The position numbers were made by a program, and so were the translations under genes. A stretch of DNA of 64,000 nt, taken from assembly GCA_002840975.1 (NCBI GenBank), contig PHDN01000007.1:91327-155326 (forward strand), given 5' to 3'. Of the stretch, positions 49,201 through 57,202 are shown one piece after another. This DNA is from Bacteroidetes bacterium HGW-Bacteroidetes-16. GTDB lineage: Bacteria; Bacteroidota; Bacteroidia; Bacteroidales; F082. Every line of letters starts with the position of its first letter. Position 1 is the stretch's first letter. The notes beneath the pieces are model-generated. The model worked only from the letters and a program-made list of their open reading frames with translations, searched no databases and had not been told where the DNA came from.

Positions 49201-49717
49201 GCTGGGAGGGAAAATTTGGGTGGAAAGCATAGAAGGGAAAGGCTCCACCTTTTATCTTACTTTGCCATACCAAGCTGAACAGGCTGAAAATAAAGTTGTT
49301 GGAAAAACTGTTCAGGAGCAAATCAAAAAGAATGAGATTAATCCCGAAATTTCGGGACTAAAAATATTAGTTGCAGAGGACGATGAAGTATCTGAAATGT
49401 TGATTTCAATCACCATCAAAGAGTTTAGTAAGGAAATTATTGAAGCAAGAACCGGAAATGAAGCCGTTGAAATTTGCCGCAACAACCCTGATATCGATCT
49501 AATTCTGATGGATATTCAAATGCCTGTAATGAACGGTTATGAAGCGACCCGACAAATCCGGCAATTCAACAAAAATGTGATCATCATAGCCCAGACAGCT
49601 TTTGGACTATCAGGCAGCAGAGAAAAGGCAATTGAGGCCGGCTGCAACGACTATATTTCAAAACCCATTAGCAAAGAAGAATTACATTCATTAATCCAAA
49701 AGTACTTTATGAAATAA
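46289..49717 (+). CDS. Multi-PAS/GAF hybrid histidine kinase 2
   Basis: A 1142-residue soluble hybrid kinase, paralogous to the one upstream. Four PAS domains, the first beginning FNFIQESALDGLWYWDLEN. A long coiled coil (EIATQNEEFAAQNEEINQAN) lies after the second. The third PAS (about 330-420) is Cys/His-rich: Cys353, Cys362, Cys373, Cys380 with HALSH and HPCP, a possible metal or redox site. A GAF domain (about 590-740), HisKA with His772, HATPase and a receiver with Asp1075 (LILMDIQMPV) follow. Its kinase core is nearly identical to that of kinase 1 over long stretches. It starts 70 bp after kinase 1, so they are probably co-transcribed. Confidence 0.9.
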   Translation: MYLKKELYGLIKTDESIFNFIQESALDGLWYWDLENTENEWMNAKFWTVLGYHPDEMPHKSTAWQNIINQDDLKVASDNFTKHCENPNYPYDQVVRYTHKNGSTVWIRCRGMAIRDKDGKPIRMLGAHQDVSDIKNREQELIEANEKAHESEAKLNALFTSMAEMVVLHELVFDENGNPVNYRITDCNDAFTKITGITRENAIGRLSTEVYGTEQPPYLKEYTRVALTGEPRHYEIYFQPMDKHFSISVISPEKKQFATVTTDITKHKQSELLLQEKSEEIATQNEEFAAQNEEINQANEELIAAKEKAEESALQFRNLNEFLNNVITSLTHPFYVIDINDYSIKMANSASGCDLDLKKTTCHALSHNSDVPCNHSEHPCPIEIIKKTLKPTIVEHIHFDEAGNRKTMEVHGYPIFDKNGEIDQIIEYSIDITARKQAEEKIREKDIQFRKLSSNLPDLIFQFTKRLDGSYHVPIASEGIKNIFGCSPEDVVEDFTPIGRVIYPEDAERVINDIEYSAKHLSYFTCEFRVQIPGKPVQWILSRSNPEKLPDGSVTWYGFNANITERKQAEEKLRNLSEMQSIILRIATEYINMPQELLHKSINNSLKELGEFVRVDRAYVFEYDWIKNVCNNTFEWCDEGINPEIDNLQNVPNEAIDYWVEAHKNGKEMSIEDVMQLPPDDGVRQILEPQGVKSVLALPMMKLDQCIGFIGFDSVRKIHKFSEQEKTLLKIFSEMLVNIGNRKELEKNLVQAKEKAEESDRLKSAFLSNMSHEIRTPMNGILGFTELLLEPDLSSEEKEDFIKIVHQSGQRMLSTVNDIVEISKIEAGLVNVSVKETDINKRLKELFRFFQPEAEKRGLKLTLEMLLPTEKKNLSTDQNKLDSILTNLIKNAIKYTNEGSIEFGCKTVQMDHGQMVHEPSVLFYIKDTGIGIPTHRQEAIFDRFIQADITDSRAFQGSGLGLAISKSYVEMLGGKIWVESIEGKGSTFYLTLPYQAEQAENKVVGKTVQEQIKKNEINPEISGLKILVAEDDEVSEMLISITIKEFSKEIIEARTGNEAVEICRNNPDIDLILMDIQMPVMNGYEATRQIRQFNKNVIIIAQTAFGLSGSREKAIEAGCNDYISKPISKEELHSLIQKYFMK
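49004..49058. repeat. Palindrome with 15-bp duplication inside kinase 2
   Basis: Outer arms AAAACAGTACAGATGG (49004-49019) and CCATCTGTACTGTTTT (49043-49058) are perfect complements. An inner 24-bp perfect palindrome lies at 49027-49050. Removing one copy of a 15-bp near-duplication (ACAGATGGATCATGG) leaves a 40-bp perfect palindrome at the same codon position as in kinase 1. Confidence 0.95.
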
Positions 49718-49841
49718 TTAAAAGAGTTGAAAATCAATGAACACATACTTTTCGGAGTGGATTCAAATTTAGAATATTAAATAGAGAACTTCCATTGTTG
49801 GGCTAATTCGCTCGTTGGCCTACTTTTAAAAGGACAGAGTT

Positions 49842-50384
49842 ATGAATAAAAAACTGATAATATGGTTATTGATAATTGGAGGCATAATTGCTTTGATTTT
49901 TGGGGCAAAATGGATTACTCGAATTCTTCAAATTGACTCTTGCCTTGACAGAGGTGGTCGGTGGAATTATGAGCTGAATGAATGTGAAGAATTTAATCAA
50001 ATTAATAATGAAAATCTCGCTGACTTTTATTGGAAATCCGACTATGACACAGTAAACAATAAAGAGTTTTTAATTAAAGGAAGGTTAATGGATTCATTAG
50101 GAAAATCTCCAAATGAACTAATTGAGATTTTAAACAAAAGAAATGCACAACCTAAAATTGAATACATTGACATTCAATCGGACACAATTAAAATTCAGAT
50201 TGTTAATGACGAATTTTTGACAGAACAAATGGGAACAACTGGAGCCTATTGCTATCTCGGAGAAACAGTATTCACGTTGACAGAAAATGACTTAATCAGG
50301 TTTGTTAAAATAGAAATGGATTATGGTTCGCACGCAAGTCCTGGAGTTTATAGCAGAGTGGACTTCGCAGATTTAATGAAATAA
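49842..50384 (+). CDS. Unrecognised membrane-anchored protein
   Basis: A 180-residue protein of unknown function. Residues 3-24 form one N-terminal membrane helix (LIIWLLIIGGIIALIFGAKW), probably with the rest in the periplasm. Two Cys lie in CLDRGGRWNYELNECEEF (about 36-51), likely a disulfide hairpin. The remainder is mixed beta with polar residues and no known motif. Preceded by a purine-rich AAAGGACAGAG just before the ATG. Stands alone between kinase 2 and another unknown gene. Confidence 0.7.
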   Translation: MNKKLIIWLLIIGGIIALIFGAKWITRILQIDSCLDRGGRWNYELNECEEFNQINNENLADFYWKSDYDTVNNKEFLIKGRLMDSLGKSPNELIEILNKRNAQPKIEYIDIQSDTIKIQIVNDEFLTEQMGTTGAYCYLGETVFTLTENDLIRFVKIEMDYGSHASPGVYSRVDFADLMK

Positions 50385-50583
50385 CAGACAAAATTGATGA
50401 TTAATTTGAAAAATGAGAAAACAACCAGGTCAATTCTTTCGGTTACACAACATTTTTTATTTAAGGACGAAGGTAATATGCCAGGTTCAGTTTCTAAAAG
50501 AATACTATTGAAAAACGAATAAAATAATTCATAATACAGTTTTATCTATTGAGTAAGGTTTATCGATCACCAGAAACTAAAAT

Positions 50584-51207
50584 ATGTTGATTATGCGCAT
50601 TAAAAATCTAACATTCAGATATCTATTGCTTGCAATTATCTATTTATTGCTAAATGGTGCAGATTGTTCGAAGAGTAAAAATGAACCCACCTGTTATATC
50701 CCGGATGAGTTTAAATCATATGGGGTTTTTAATGAAGGATCATACTGGGTATATCACGATCAGTTCAATAATAGTGATACTGTTACTGTTAAATCAAATA
50801 TACACTCAATCATTGACGGGCCCTATTCCTATCCAATGGAAAGATATGAGATAACAACTATCTCTACAATGAGAGACGAAAGCAGGTATATTGCACAATG
50901 TCTGGATAATCCATTGATGTGTACAAGCTTTAGTATTTTGGAAACTCTGAATCCTGCAGCCATCCAATTTTTCTGTTGCTGTGATGAAGGAACAAGATAT
51001 GAAAATCTCCAATATATAAGTCAACTCGATAGTATGGTGATTCATGACGAAACCTATTATTATGTCAGGATTTTTGAGTCAGATTCTGTAAATGTTCATT
51101 CATTAAGTAAGTTGTATTATGCTGAGAATATCGGATTGATTCAATATGAAGATTATGAATCAAATAGTTGGAAACTCACAAAACATAGCGTATCTAAACC
51201 ATATTAA
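50584..51207 (+). CDS. Unrecognised secreted or lipid-anchored protein
   Basis: A 207-residue protein with a hydrophobic N-terminus (FRYLLLAIIYLLLNGADC). The Cys after the hydrophobic core suggests a lipoprotein, but Asp before it is a poor lipobox residue, so a plain signal peptide is possible. The body starts YGVFNEGSYWVYHDQFNNSD, a pattern seen in Bacteroidota envelope proteins of unknown role. Additional Cys residues (CLDNPLMC, FCCC) may form disulfides. ATG 50593 is an alternative start. Confidence 0.65.
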   Translation: MLIMRIKNLTFRYLLLAIIYLLLNGADCSKSKNEPTCYIPDEFKSYGVFNEGSYWVYHDQFNNSDTVTVKSNIHSIIDGPYSYPMERYEITTISTMRDESRYIAQCLDNPLMCTSFSILETLNPAAIQFFCCCDEGTRYENLQYISQLDSMVIHDETYYYVRIFESDSVNVHSLSKLYYAENIGLIQYEDYESNSWKLTKHSVSKPY

Positions 51208-51257
51208 TTAATACTGTAACTTTAATAGTTTTATATTTTGAATTTGTTTGGAAATAA

Positions 51258-51293
51258 AAAAGGCTACAGTATAAGAATTTACTGTAACCTTTT
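51258..51293. terminator. Bidirectional terminator between 50584 gene and tRNA-Arg
   Basis: Stem AAAAGG-TACAGT/ACTGTA-CCTTTT with one internal mismatch and a 10-nt loop. T-rich flanks on both strands allow it to end the plus-strand gene and the minus-strand tRNA. Confidence 0.75.
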
Positions 51294-51304
51294 GATTTTT
51301 AATG

Positions 51305-51378
51305 TGATCCAGACAGGATTCGAACCTGTGACCCGCAGCTTAGAAGGCTGCTGCTCTATCCAGCTGAGCTACTGGACC
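51305..51378 (-). tRNA. tRNA-Arg (anticodon TCT)
   Basis: Read on the minus strand: acceptor GGTCCAG/CTGGATC, discriminator A, D-stem GCTC, anticodon loop CTTCTAA, T-loop TTCGAAT. No encoded CCA. Confidence 0.95.
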
Positions 51379-51441
51379 AATATTTGGTACTCTATCCTCC
51401 CGATAACCCCGATAGTTATCGGGGGGAGAGCTACTGGACCA
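51366..51441. repeat. tRNA-Arg 5'-end duplication flanking a palindromic insert
   Basis: The 14 bp GAGCTACTGGACCA covering the tRNA 5' end (51366-51379) recurs at 51428-51441. Between the copies is a hairpin CTCCCGATAAC-cccgata-GTTATCGGGGGGAG. On the minus strand this lies immediately upstream of the tRNA. Confidence 0.85.
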
Positions 51442-51470
51442 TCTTGGGAGCGCAAAATTACACTTTATTT

Positions 51471-54410
51471 TTATTTGGACAACGCGTCATACAGAATTTC
51501 TACCGGGTGATAGGCTGTGCGTGAGGTGCCGTCTTTTATCTGATGGCGGCAACTGGTTCCCGGTGCAGCAATCAGCGTTGTTGCAGAACTGACGCGGACT
51601 GCGGGAAAAAGAACCAATTCTCCAATTTTCATGCTTAAATCATAGTGTTCCTTTTCAAATCCAAATGATCCGGCCATCCCACAACATCCTGAAGGAATTT
51701 CAGTCGCCTGGTAATTCCTGGGGAAGTTCAGCATAAATAAGGTAGGGCTGGTGCTTGCCAATGCCTTTTGATGACAATGTCCGTGAAGTTTGATCTCCTT
51801 GGTTTCCGTGGTGAACTGGGACTGAGTTATCTTCCCTTTTTTTACTTCTCTTTGCAGGAATTCATCTATCATCAACGCGTTTCCAGCCAGGCTGTTGGCG
51901 GCTTCTTTCAACGGTTGATCAGCCAATTCTTTGTATTCGTCCCTAAAAGTCAGAATCGCAGAGGGCTCGATACCCACCAACGGAGTTTCGTCGGTAATCA
52001 GCGATTGCAGCTTCTCAATGTTGGCGTTGGCAATTTTTTTGGCCCGTTTCACCATTCCTTTGCTCAGGTAGGTCCGTGCGCTTTCAAGGTGATCCGGAAT
52101 AACGACTTCATAGCCCAAGGTAGTGAGTAATTTGATGGCTTTAATCCCGATTTCCGTATCATTGAAACGGGTAAATTCATCATTAAACAAATAAACACGC
52201 CCATTGCGGAAGGTTTGTTTTTGCGTTTGTGAATACTTTTTTTGCCACCTGTCGAGGGTTGTTTTGTAAAGCAAAGGAAAATGACGCTCGGGGGCGAATC
52301 CCACCAAACGTGCCGTCATCCCGGAAATGAATTTATTGCTGTTCACAAAGTTATATATCCAGGTGAAATGACTTCCCAGTGTGTTTATTTTACTGATGTG
52401 AGCAATCATAAGGGTACGCAACGGAATGTGGTGGCTGGCATAATATTGCTGTAAAAATTCGGCTTTGAGTTTGGCCACATCCACGCTGGCCGGACATTCC
52501 GATTTGCAGGCCTTGCAAGAAAGGCACAGGTCCATCACCTGGTATATTTCCTGGTGATCGAAGGGATTGGCCTTTTTGGAAGTGGTCAGAAATTCGCGCA
52601 ACACATTGGCCCTGGCCCGGGTGGTCTGATACTCATCACGGCTGGCCATATAGCTGGGACACATGGTCCCACCGGTAATTTCGGTTTTTCGGCACACCGC
52701 CGTTCCATTGCATTTTTCAGCAGCGCGCAGAATGCCCAAATCCTTGCTGAAATCGAAGGTGGTTTTGATCTCGCGGGTGGGCACACCCGGCACATTGCGC
52801 AGGGAAGTGTTCATCACGGGTGTGTCCACAATTTTCCCCGGATTGAAAATACCCTGTGGATCCCAGGTTTGCTTTATCTGCTTGAACAGCGAGTAATTGT
52901 GATCGCCAACCATCAGCGGAATAAACTGTCCGCGCAAGCGTCCGTCGCCATGTTCACCACTCAGCGAGCCCCGGTATTTTTTCACCAGTTTGGCTGTTTC
53001 TAGCGCAATTTCATAAAAGAGTTCCACATCATGAGGATCTTTCAGGTTCAGGATGGGACGAAGATGAAGCTCTCCAGTAGCCACATGGGCATAATACACG
53101 CATTCTTTACCAAACTTTTTCAACATGGCATCGAATTCCTCAATATAAGCAGGAAGCACCTCCGGATTGACAGCCGTATCTTCGATAACCGGAGCGGGTT
53201 TGGCATCGCCTGGAAGGTTGTTGATGATGCCCAGTCCAGCTTTGCGTAAGTCCCAAACGCGTTTGATGTCAGCACCTTCCACCATGGGGAAATAGTATCC
53301 ATATTCAGCCTGACGCATGGCGTTTTCCATGTCGGCAGCTTTTTGATGGATTTCCTTCGTGGATTCACCTGCAAACTCAACTACCAGGATGGCTCCGGGG
53401 TCACCTTCAACGAAAAACCGGTTTTTTTCTTGTTCGATGTTCTTTTTGGTGAGATCGAGCACGATTTTGTCCATCAGTTCGATGGCCACAGGATTGAACT
53501 TCAGGGCGATCAGGTTGGCTTTGAGCGATTCGGCAATGGTGTTGAAATGCACGCAAACCAATGCTTTGTGGATAGGAGGGAGGTCAACCAGGTTGAGTTT
53601 GATTTCGGTGGTAAAAGCCAGTGTTCCTTCCGATCCGGCCAACAGGCGTGTCATATTGAAAGGTGTTTTTTCCTGTCCAAAGAGTTCGTTTCGCAACAGC
53701 AAATCGATGGCATAGCCGGTATTTCTTCTTTCGAGTTGAGGATCAGGAAACTCCCTGATGATTTCCTCCTGATTTTTGCTGTCGCCCAGCATTTCCCTGA
53801 AAAGGCGGTAAATGCTACCTTCAAGGGTGAATAGGTCGCACTTTTTATTGAATTCATCCTTTGTGACAGCACCAAAAACGACCTCCGATCCATCGCTCAG
53901 GATGGTATGCAGTTCGAGGGTGTGATCGCGGGTGCTTCCGTATATCAGCGAATGCGCCCCGCAGGCATTGTTGCCCACCATGCCACCCATCATGCAGCGG
54001 TTGGCGGTGGAGGTTTCGGGGCCGAAAAACAAGCCCATGGGTTTAAGAAAAACATTCAGTTCATCCAGTATAACACCCGGTTGCACACGCACCCACTTTT
54101 CTTTCTTGTTGACTTCCAGAATCTGAGTCATGTGGCGCGATACATCTGCAATGATGCCTCCGCCAACCACCTGTCCTGCAAGGGAAGTTCCTGCCGTTCG
54201 GGGAATGAGCGAAGTGTTGTTCTCCCTGCAAAAGGCAATGAGTTTTTTAATGTCGTCAGTGTTGGCCGGATAAACTACTCCTATCGGAATTTCACGATAA
54301 GCGGAAGCATCGGTGGCGTAGATTAAACGGATGCTGTCATCGGTCATCACTTCACCCTGGAGGGAAGGCGCGAATAATCTTAAAGCTTGATGCAATGGGG
54401 TAATATTCAT
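51471..54410 (-). CDS. FAD- and Fe-S-containing dehydrogenase (D-lactate/glycolate type)
   Basis: A 979-residue fusion of a GlcD-like flavoprotein and a GlcF-like Fe-S protein, probably oxidising D-lactate or another 2-hydroxyacid and passing electrons to quinone or another carrier. The FAD PCMH domain has PRTAGTSLAGQ (70-80) and an FAD-oxidase C-terminal domain with GEHGDGRLRGQF. The [4Fe-4S] region CLSCKACKSECP lies at about 628 and CCG-type motifs HGHCHQ (about 875) and SGCCGMAGSFG (about 905). Only one clear CxxCxxC motif is visible. A -7-like TATTTTTG (54428-54435, minus strand) precedes it. Substrate is inferred from family. Confidence 0.88.
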   Translation of the reverse strand: MNITPLHQALRLFAPSLQGEVMTDDSIRLIYATDASAYREIPIGVVYPANTDDIKKLIAFCRENNTSLIPRTAGTSLAGQVVGGGIIADVSRHMTQILEVNKKEKWVRVQPGVILDELNVFLKPMGLFFGPETSTANRCMMGGMVGNNACGAHSLIYGSTRDHTLELHTILSDGSEVVFGAVTKDEFNKKCDLFTLEGSIYRLFREMLGDSKNQEEIIREFPDPQLERRNTGYAIDLLLRNELFGQEKTPFNMTRLLAGSEGTLAFTTEIKLNLVDLPPIHKALVCVHFNTIAESLKANLIALKFNPVAIELMDKIVLDLTKKNIEQEKNRFFVEGDPGAILVVEFAGESTKEIHQKAADMENAMRQAEYGYYFPMVEGADIKRVWDLRKAGLGIINNLPGDAKPAPVIEDTAVNPEVLPAYIEEFDAMLKKFGKECVYYAHVATGELHLRPILNLKDPHDVELFYEIALETAKLVKKYRGSLSGEHGDGRLRGQFIPLMVGDHNYSLFKQIKQTWDPQGIFNPGKIVDTPVMNTSLRNVPGVPTREIKTTFDFSKDLGILRAAEKCNGTAVCRKTEITGGTMCPSYMASRDEYQTTRARANVLREFLTTSKKANPFDHQEIYQVMDLCLSCKACKSECPASVDVAKLKAEFLQQYYASHHIPLRTLMIAHISKINTLGSHFTWIYNFVNSNKFISGMTARLVGFAPERHFPLLYKTTLDRWQKKYSQTQKQTFRNGRVYLFNDEFTRFNDTEIGIKAIKLLTTLGYEVVIPDHLESARTYLSKGMVKRAKKIANANIEKLQSLITDETPLVGIEPSAILTFRDEYKELADQPLKEAANSLAGNALMIDEFLQREVKKGKITQSQFTTETKEIKLHGHCHQKALASTSPTLFMLNFPRNYQATEIPSGCCGMAGSFGFEKEHYDLSMKIGELVLFPAVRVSSATTLIAAPGTSCRHQIKDGTSRTAYHPVEILYDALSK

Positions 54411-54427
54411 TTAAATTTTCTTAAAAG

Positions 54428-54435
54428 CAAAAATA
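54428..54435 (-). promoter_or_regulatory. -7 promoter box for the FAD/Fe-S dehydrogenase
   Basis: Minus-strand TATTTTTG, followed by C, lies about 17 bp before the ATG. No -33 element at the normal spacing. Confidence 0.4.
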
Positions 54436-54474
54436 CACAATCACAAAAGGCGAGATAAACCTAAAAACCGGACA

Positions 54475-55284
54475 TTATTTCTCGTAATAATCCGTGCTCT
54501 CAAAAATTTTATCCGCCGATTTGGCAATGAAACCTCCGTAGAGTTCGCCGTTTTTATCGGGATAACGACGGGCAAATTCGTAATAACAACTTGGGATTTC
54601 GTACATGCCTTCAGTAAATTCGATGGGTAAAGTTCCGGCTTTGATGGAAGACTGCTCCAGCAGTTCTTCAGGTGTTCCCTTAATTTCGCCACCCGAATCA
54701 TTCAATGCAAAACCGTTGTCTTTTAAAAATTGATTTACTTTTTCGATGGAATCCAGTTGTTTCAGGGCATTGATACTTACCGTAAAGTGGTTGGCCCTGA
54801 AACCGTAAACATACACCCAGGCAGCATATTCCGACTCCTTGCGCAGTTGTTCATAGACTTCAAATGACGGTTTTTCCCATGGACGCCCGCTCAATATCAA
54901 CTGCGGGCTTTTTAATAGATCAGTGGGAATTTCATCGATCAGACGAAGCACCGTTTCCTTTAAAAACGGGCTCATTTCCTCCAGTTTCAGCTCGCTGATA
55001 AAAATGCGGGGTGCCTGTTTGAATCCCTTCAGTTCAAAATGCCGGGCATATAAATGTTTTTGTTCAAAGGTATATTCACCGCTGAATTCATAGCCGGCTT
55101 CCTCAAAGGGCCGGGCCAGTACGTCGATGCCGACGCGTGGATCGTTGAAGGTACGAAAGGCGATGTGGTCGTTTACCACGCTTTCGCCCAGGCCTTTAAA
55201 GAGGTCGTATACTTTTTTTACCACCGGGTTTTGCTTTCGGTAGTCTTCCCAGATAGGATCGAATAATTTTTGCGCTTTTTCCAT
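54475..55284 (-). CDS. DUF1338 / 2-oxoadipate dioxygenase-decarboxylase-like (HglS family)
   Basis: A 269-residue protein of the DUF1338 family, VOC-fold Fe(II) enzymes; the characterised bacterial member HglS converts 2-oxoadipate to 2-hydroxyglutarate in lysine catabolism. Family blocks seen are VVNDHIAFRTFNDPRVGI (first His ligand region) and FRANHFTVSIN (second His). The start at 55284 (MEKAQKLFDPIW) is chosen because the longer frame overlaps the upstream lipoate ligase gene and its 24 extra residues are unlike the family. Whether 2-oxoadipate is the substrate here is not known. Confidence 0.8.
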   Translation of the reverse strand: MEKAQKLFDPIWEDYRKQNPVVKKVYDLFKGLGESVVNDHIAFRTFNDPRVGIDVLARPFEEAGYEFSGEYTFEQKHLYARHFELKGFKQAPRIFISELKLEEMSPFLKETVLRLIDEIPTDLLKSPQLILSGRPWEKPSFEVYEQLRKESEYAAWVYVYGFRANHFTVSINALKQLDSIEKVNQFLKDNGFALNDSGGEIKGTPEELLEQSSIKAGTLPIEFTEGMYEIPSCYYEFARRYPDKNGELYGGFIAKSADKIFESTDYYEK

Positions 55285-55294
55285 TTCGTAAGGG

Positions 55295-56278
55295 TTAGAT
55301 AAGCAGGTTGAACAGCGCCGAAGCTGTAATTCCATCAGTTTGAAGTTGCGGTTCAAGAAATTGGATATTCGTGTTCATAGCCTGCGGATGGTGTGGTTTG
55401 TTGATGAGTTGATGTTGGATCGATTGAATTAGATGTTTGGGCAAAAGTGCCGATTGAAGTTGCAAATCTACAATAATTCCTTTTTTTACCTCCAGAGTAA
55501 GCTCTGCCTTCCTACCAAGTAGTTTACCTGATTTATTAAACTGATAAGCAGGTGAGTATCCATAATTCCAATCCGGATTCTTATATTTTTCATCCACCAG
55601 CTGCTGAATTTCAGTGAGTTCACCCTTTGAAAATGTCCGGCTTTGCGTGATGGAAAAATAATCGAATAAAAACTGTTTAAACTGTAATTGAAATTCGCTT
55701 AACGCCGGAATACCGGGAAGCAAGGTTTGGAGGTTGATGATTTCGGATCGGACCGATTTGATGGATTTATCCCGGATAGCTGCTTCTGCTGGCCGGATGG
55801 ACTGCTCCAATTGGTTGAGATCGGTATTGAACAATAACGTGCCGTGGTGCAAAACCCTGTTTTTAAATACATGCGCCGCATTGCCCGAAAACTTTTTGCC
55901 ATTCACCGCAAGGTTCGTTTTTCCGTGAAAGGCGACTTCAAGTCCAAACTGTTTCAAAAAAAGGATGATGGGCTCAGCAAACTGGTGAAAGTCAATGGAA
56001 CGTTCCCTGTTTTCAACAGTGGTGATCACACTGAAGTTGAGGTTCCCGTGATCGTGGTATACGGTTCCTCCACCTGAGATCCTGCGGATTACCGGAATCT
56101 GATGCTCCAAAACAAACGGGTGGTTGACCTCGGCCATAGCATTCTGGTGTTTGCCCAATTCCACCGAAGGTTGGTTTTCCCAAAGCATGAGGATATCGTC
56201 TGAACTGCTTTTTAAGGCTACTTCTTCAGCGGCCAGATTAAACCAGGGGTCGGTATTTTGTTTGTCGAGGTAGTTCAT
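55295..56278 (-). CDS. lplA: Lipoate-protein ligase A
   Basis: A 327-residue enzyme that activates lipoate with ATP and attaches it to 2-oxoacid dehydrogenase or GcvH proteins. It has the family core RRISGGGTVYHDHGNLNFSV and the downstream KFSGNAAHVFKNRVLHHGTL with the catalytic Lys region NLAVNGKKFSG, and a C-terminal accessory domain (LTLEVKKGIIVDLQLQSA). It starts close after folP on the minus strand, with an 11-bp gap to the DUF1338 gene. Confidence 0.93.
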   Translation of the reverse strand: MNYLDKQNTDPWFNLAAEEVALKSSSDDILMLWENQPSVELGKHQNAMAEVNHPFVLEHQIPVIRRISGGGTVYHDHGNLNFSVITTVENRERSIDFHQFAEPIILFLKQFGLEVAFHGKTNLAVNGKKFSGNAAHVFKNRVLHHGTLLFNTDLNQLEQSIRPAEAAIRDKSIKSVRSEIINLQTLLPGIPALSEFQLQFKQFLFDYFSITQSRTFSKGELTEIQQLVDEKYKNPDWNYGYSPAYQFNKSGKLLGRKAELTLEVKKGIIVDLQLQSALLPKHLIQSIQHQLINKPHHPQAMNTNIQFLEPQLQTDGITASALFNLLI

Positions 56279-56284
56279 ACCGGT

Positions 56285-57118
56285 TTATTGCGAAACGGTT
56301 TGATACATCGCCACCAGTTTGATGCACTCAACGGCCTCTTTCACATCATGAACCCGCAGCAGATTGGCCCCGTTTTGCAAGGCGATGGTGTTGAGGACTG
56401 TTGTTCCATTCAAAGCTTGATCTGGTTTTGTTTCCAACACTTTGTTGATCATGGATTTTCGCGAAATCCCGGCCAGCAAGGGCCATTGGTCGATGCGCAG
56501 GGTCTCCAGGTTCTTTAACAGCAGATAATTGGCTTCCAATGATTTGCCAAATCCAAAACCGGGATCGAGGATAATTTGGTGGGCGCCCAGCCTCGTTAGT
56601 TCGGTGACTTTCCGTTTAAAAAATTGAGCCACTTCCGTGACAACGGCATCCTGCAATGGATGCTGCTGCATTGTTTGTGGCGTGCCGTGCATGTGCATCA
56701 ATACATAGGGAACCTGATATTGAGCAACTGTTTTGAACATATCACCATCCAGATCACCTCCGCTGATATCGTTGATGATGGAAGCTCCGTGATCGAGGCA
56801 AATCCGGACAACGGCGGTACGAAAAGTATCGAGGCTAAACCAGGTTTCGGGGAAATTTTTTACCAGCATTTGCAGGATGGGTAACACCCTTTTCAATTCT
56901 TCTTCCTCACTAACTTCCGGAGCACCGGGTCGGGTGGAAACACCGCCAATATCGATGATTCGGGCCCCGTCCTGCAACATCTGTGCACACGATTCCAGGA
57001 TGTTATCCTGATGCTGGTGTTTTCCTCCATCAAAAAACGAATCGGGTGTCAGGTTAAGAATTCCCATCACCTTGGGCGTACTTAAATCAAGCGTTCGGCC
57101 GTTGTAGGATAAATTCAT
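56285..57118 (-). CDS. folP: Dihydropteroate synthase
   Basis: A 277-residue folate-pathway enzyme that condenses p-aminobenzoate with hydroxymethyl-dihydropterin pyrophosphate; the target of sulfonamides. TIM-barrel signatures include VMGILNLTPDSFFDGGKH, GARIIDIGGVSTRPGA, SIINDISGGD, LMHMHGTPQTMQ, IILDPGFGFGKS and LAGISRKSMI. The start at 57118 is used instead of a 12-codon longer frame because MNLSYNGRTLDL is the natural N-terminus. Six bp separate its stop from lplA. Confidence 0.96.
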   Translation of the reverse strand: MNLSYNGRTLDLSTPKVMGILNLTPDSFFDGGKHQHQDNILESCAQMLQDGARIIDIGGVSTRPGAPEVSEEEELKRVLPILQMLVKNFPETWFSLDTFRTAVVRICLDHGASIINDISGGDLDGDMFKTVAQYQVPYVLMHMHGTPQTMQQHPLQDAVVTEVAQFFKRKVTELTRLGAHQIILDPGFGFGKSLEANYLLLKNLETLRIDQWPLLAGISRKSMINKVLETKPDQALNGTTVLNTIALQNGANLLRVHDVKEAVECIKLVAMYQTVSQ

Positions 57119-57202
57119 GTTGTTTTCAGCAAAAGTTGTACTTTTATGGCCCATTTAGGAGCGGTCCAAAATGCACAACAAAGGTAGAATTTAAGGCTTA
57201 TC

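Noticed and set aside
51305..51441. Genomic island integrated at tRNA-Arg
   Set aside because: The duplicated 14 bp are only 62 bp apart and no integrase or cargo lies between; a small palindromic element fits better.
52554..53003. 149-codon plus-strand frame inside the FAD/Fe-S dehydrogenase gene
   Set aside because: Antisense to a conserved enzyme; no start context or recognisable product.
53343..53834. 163-codon plus-strand frame, also antisense to the dehydrogenase
   Set aside because: Same reason: composition follows the opposite strand's codons.
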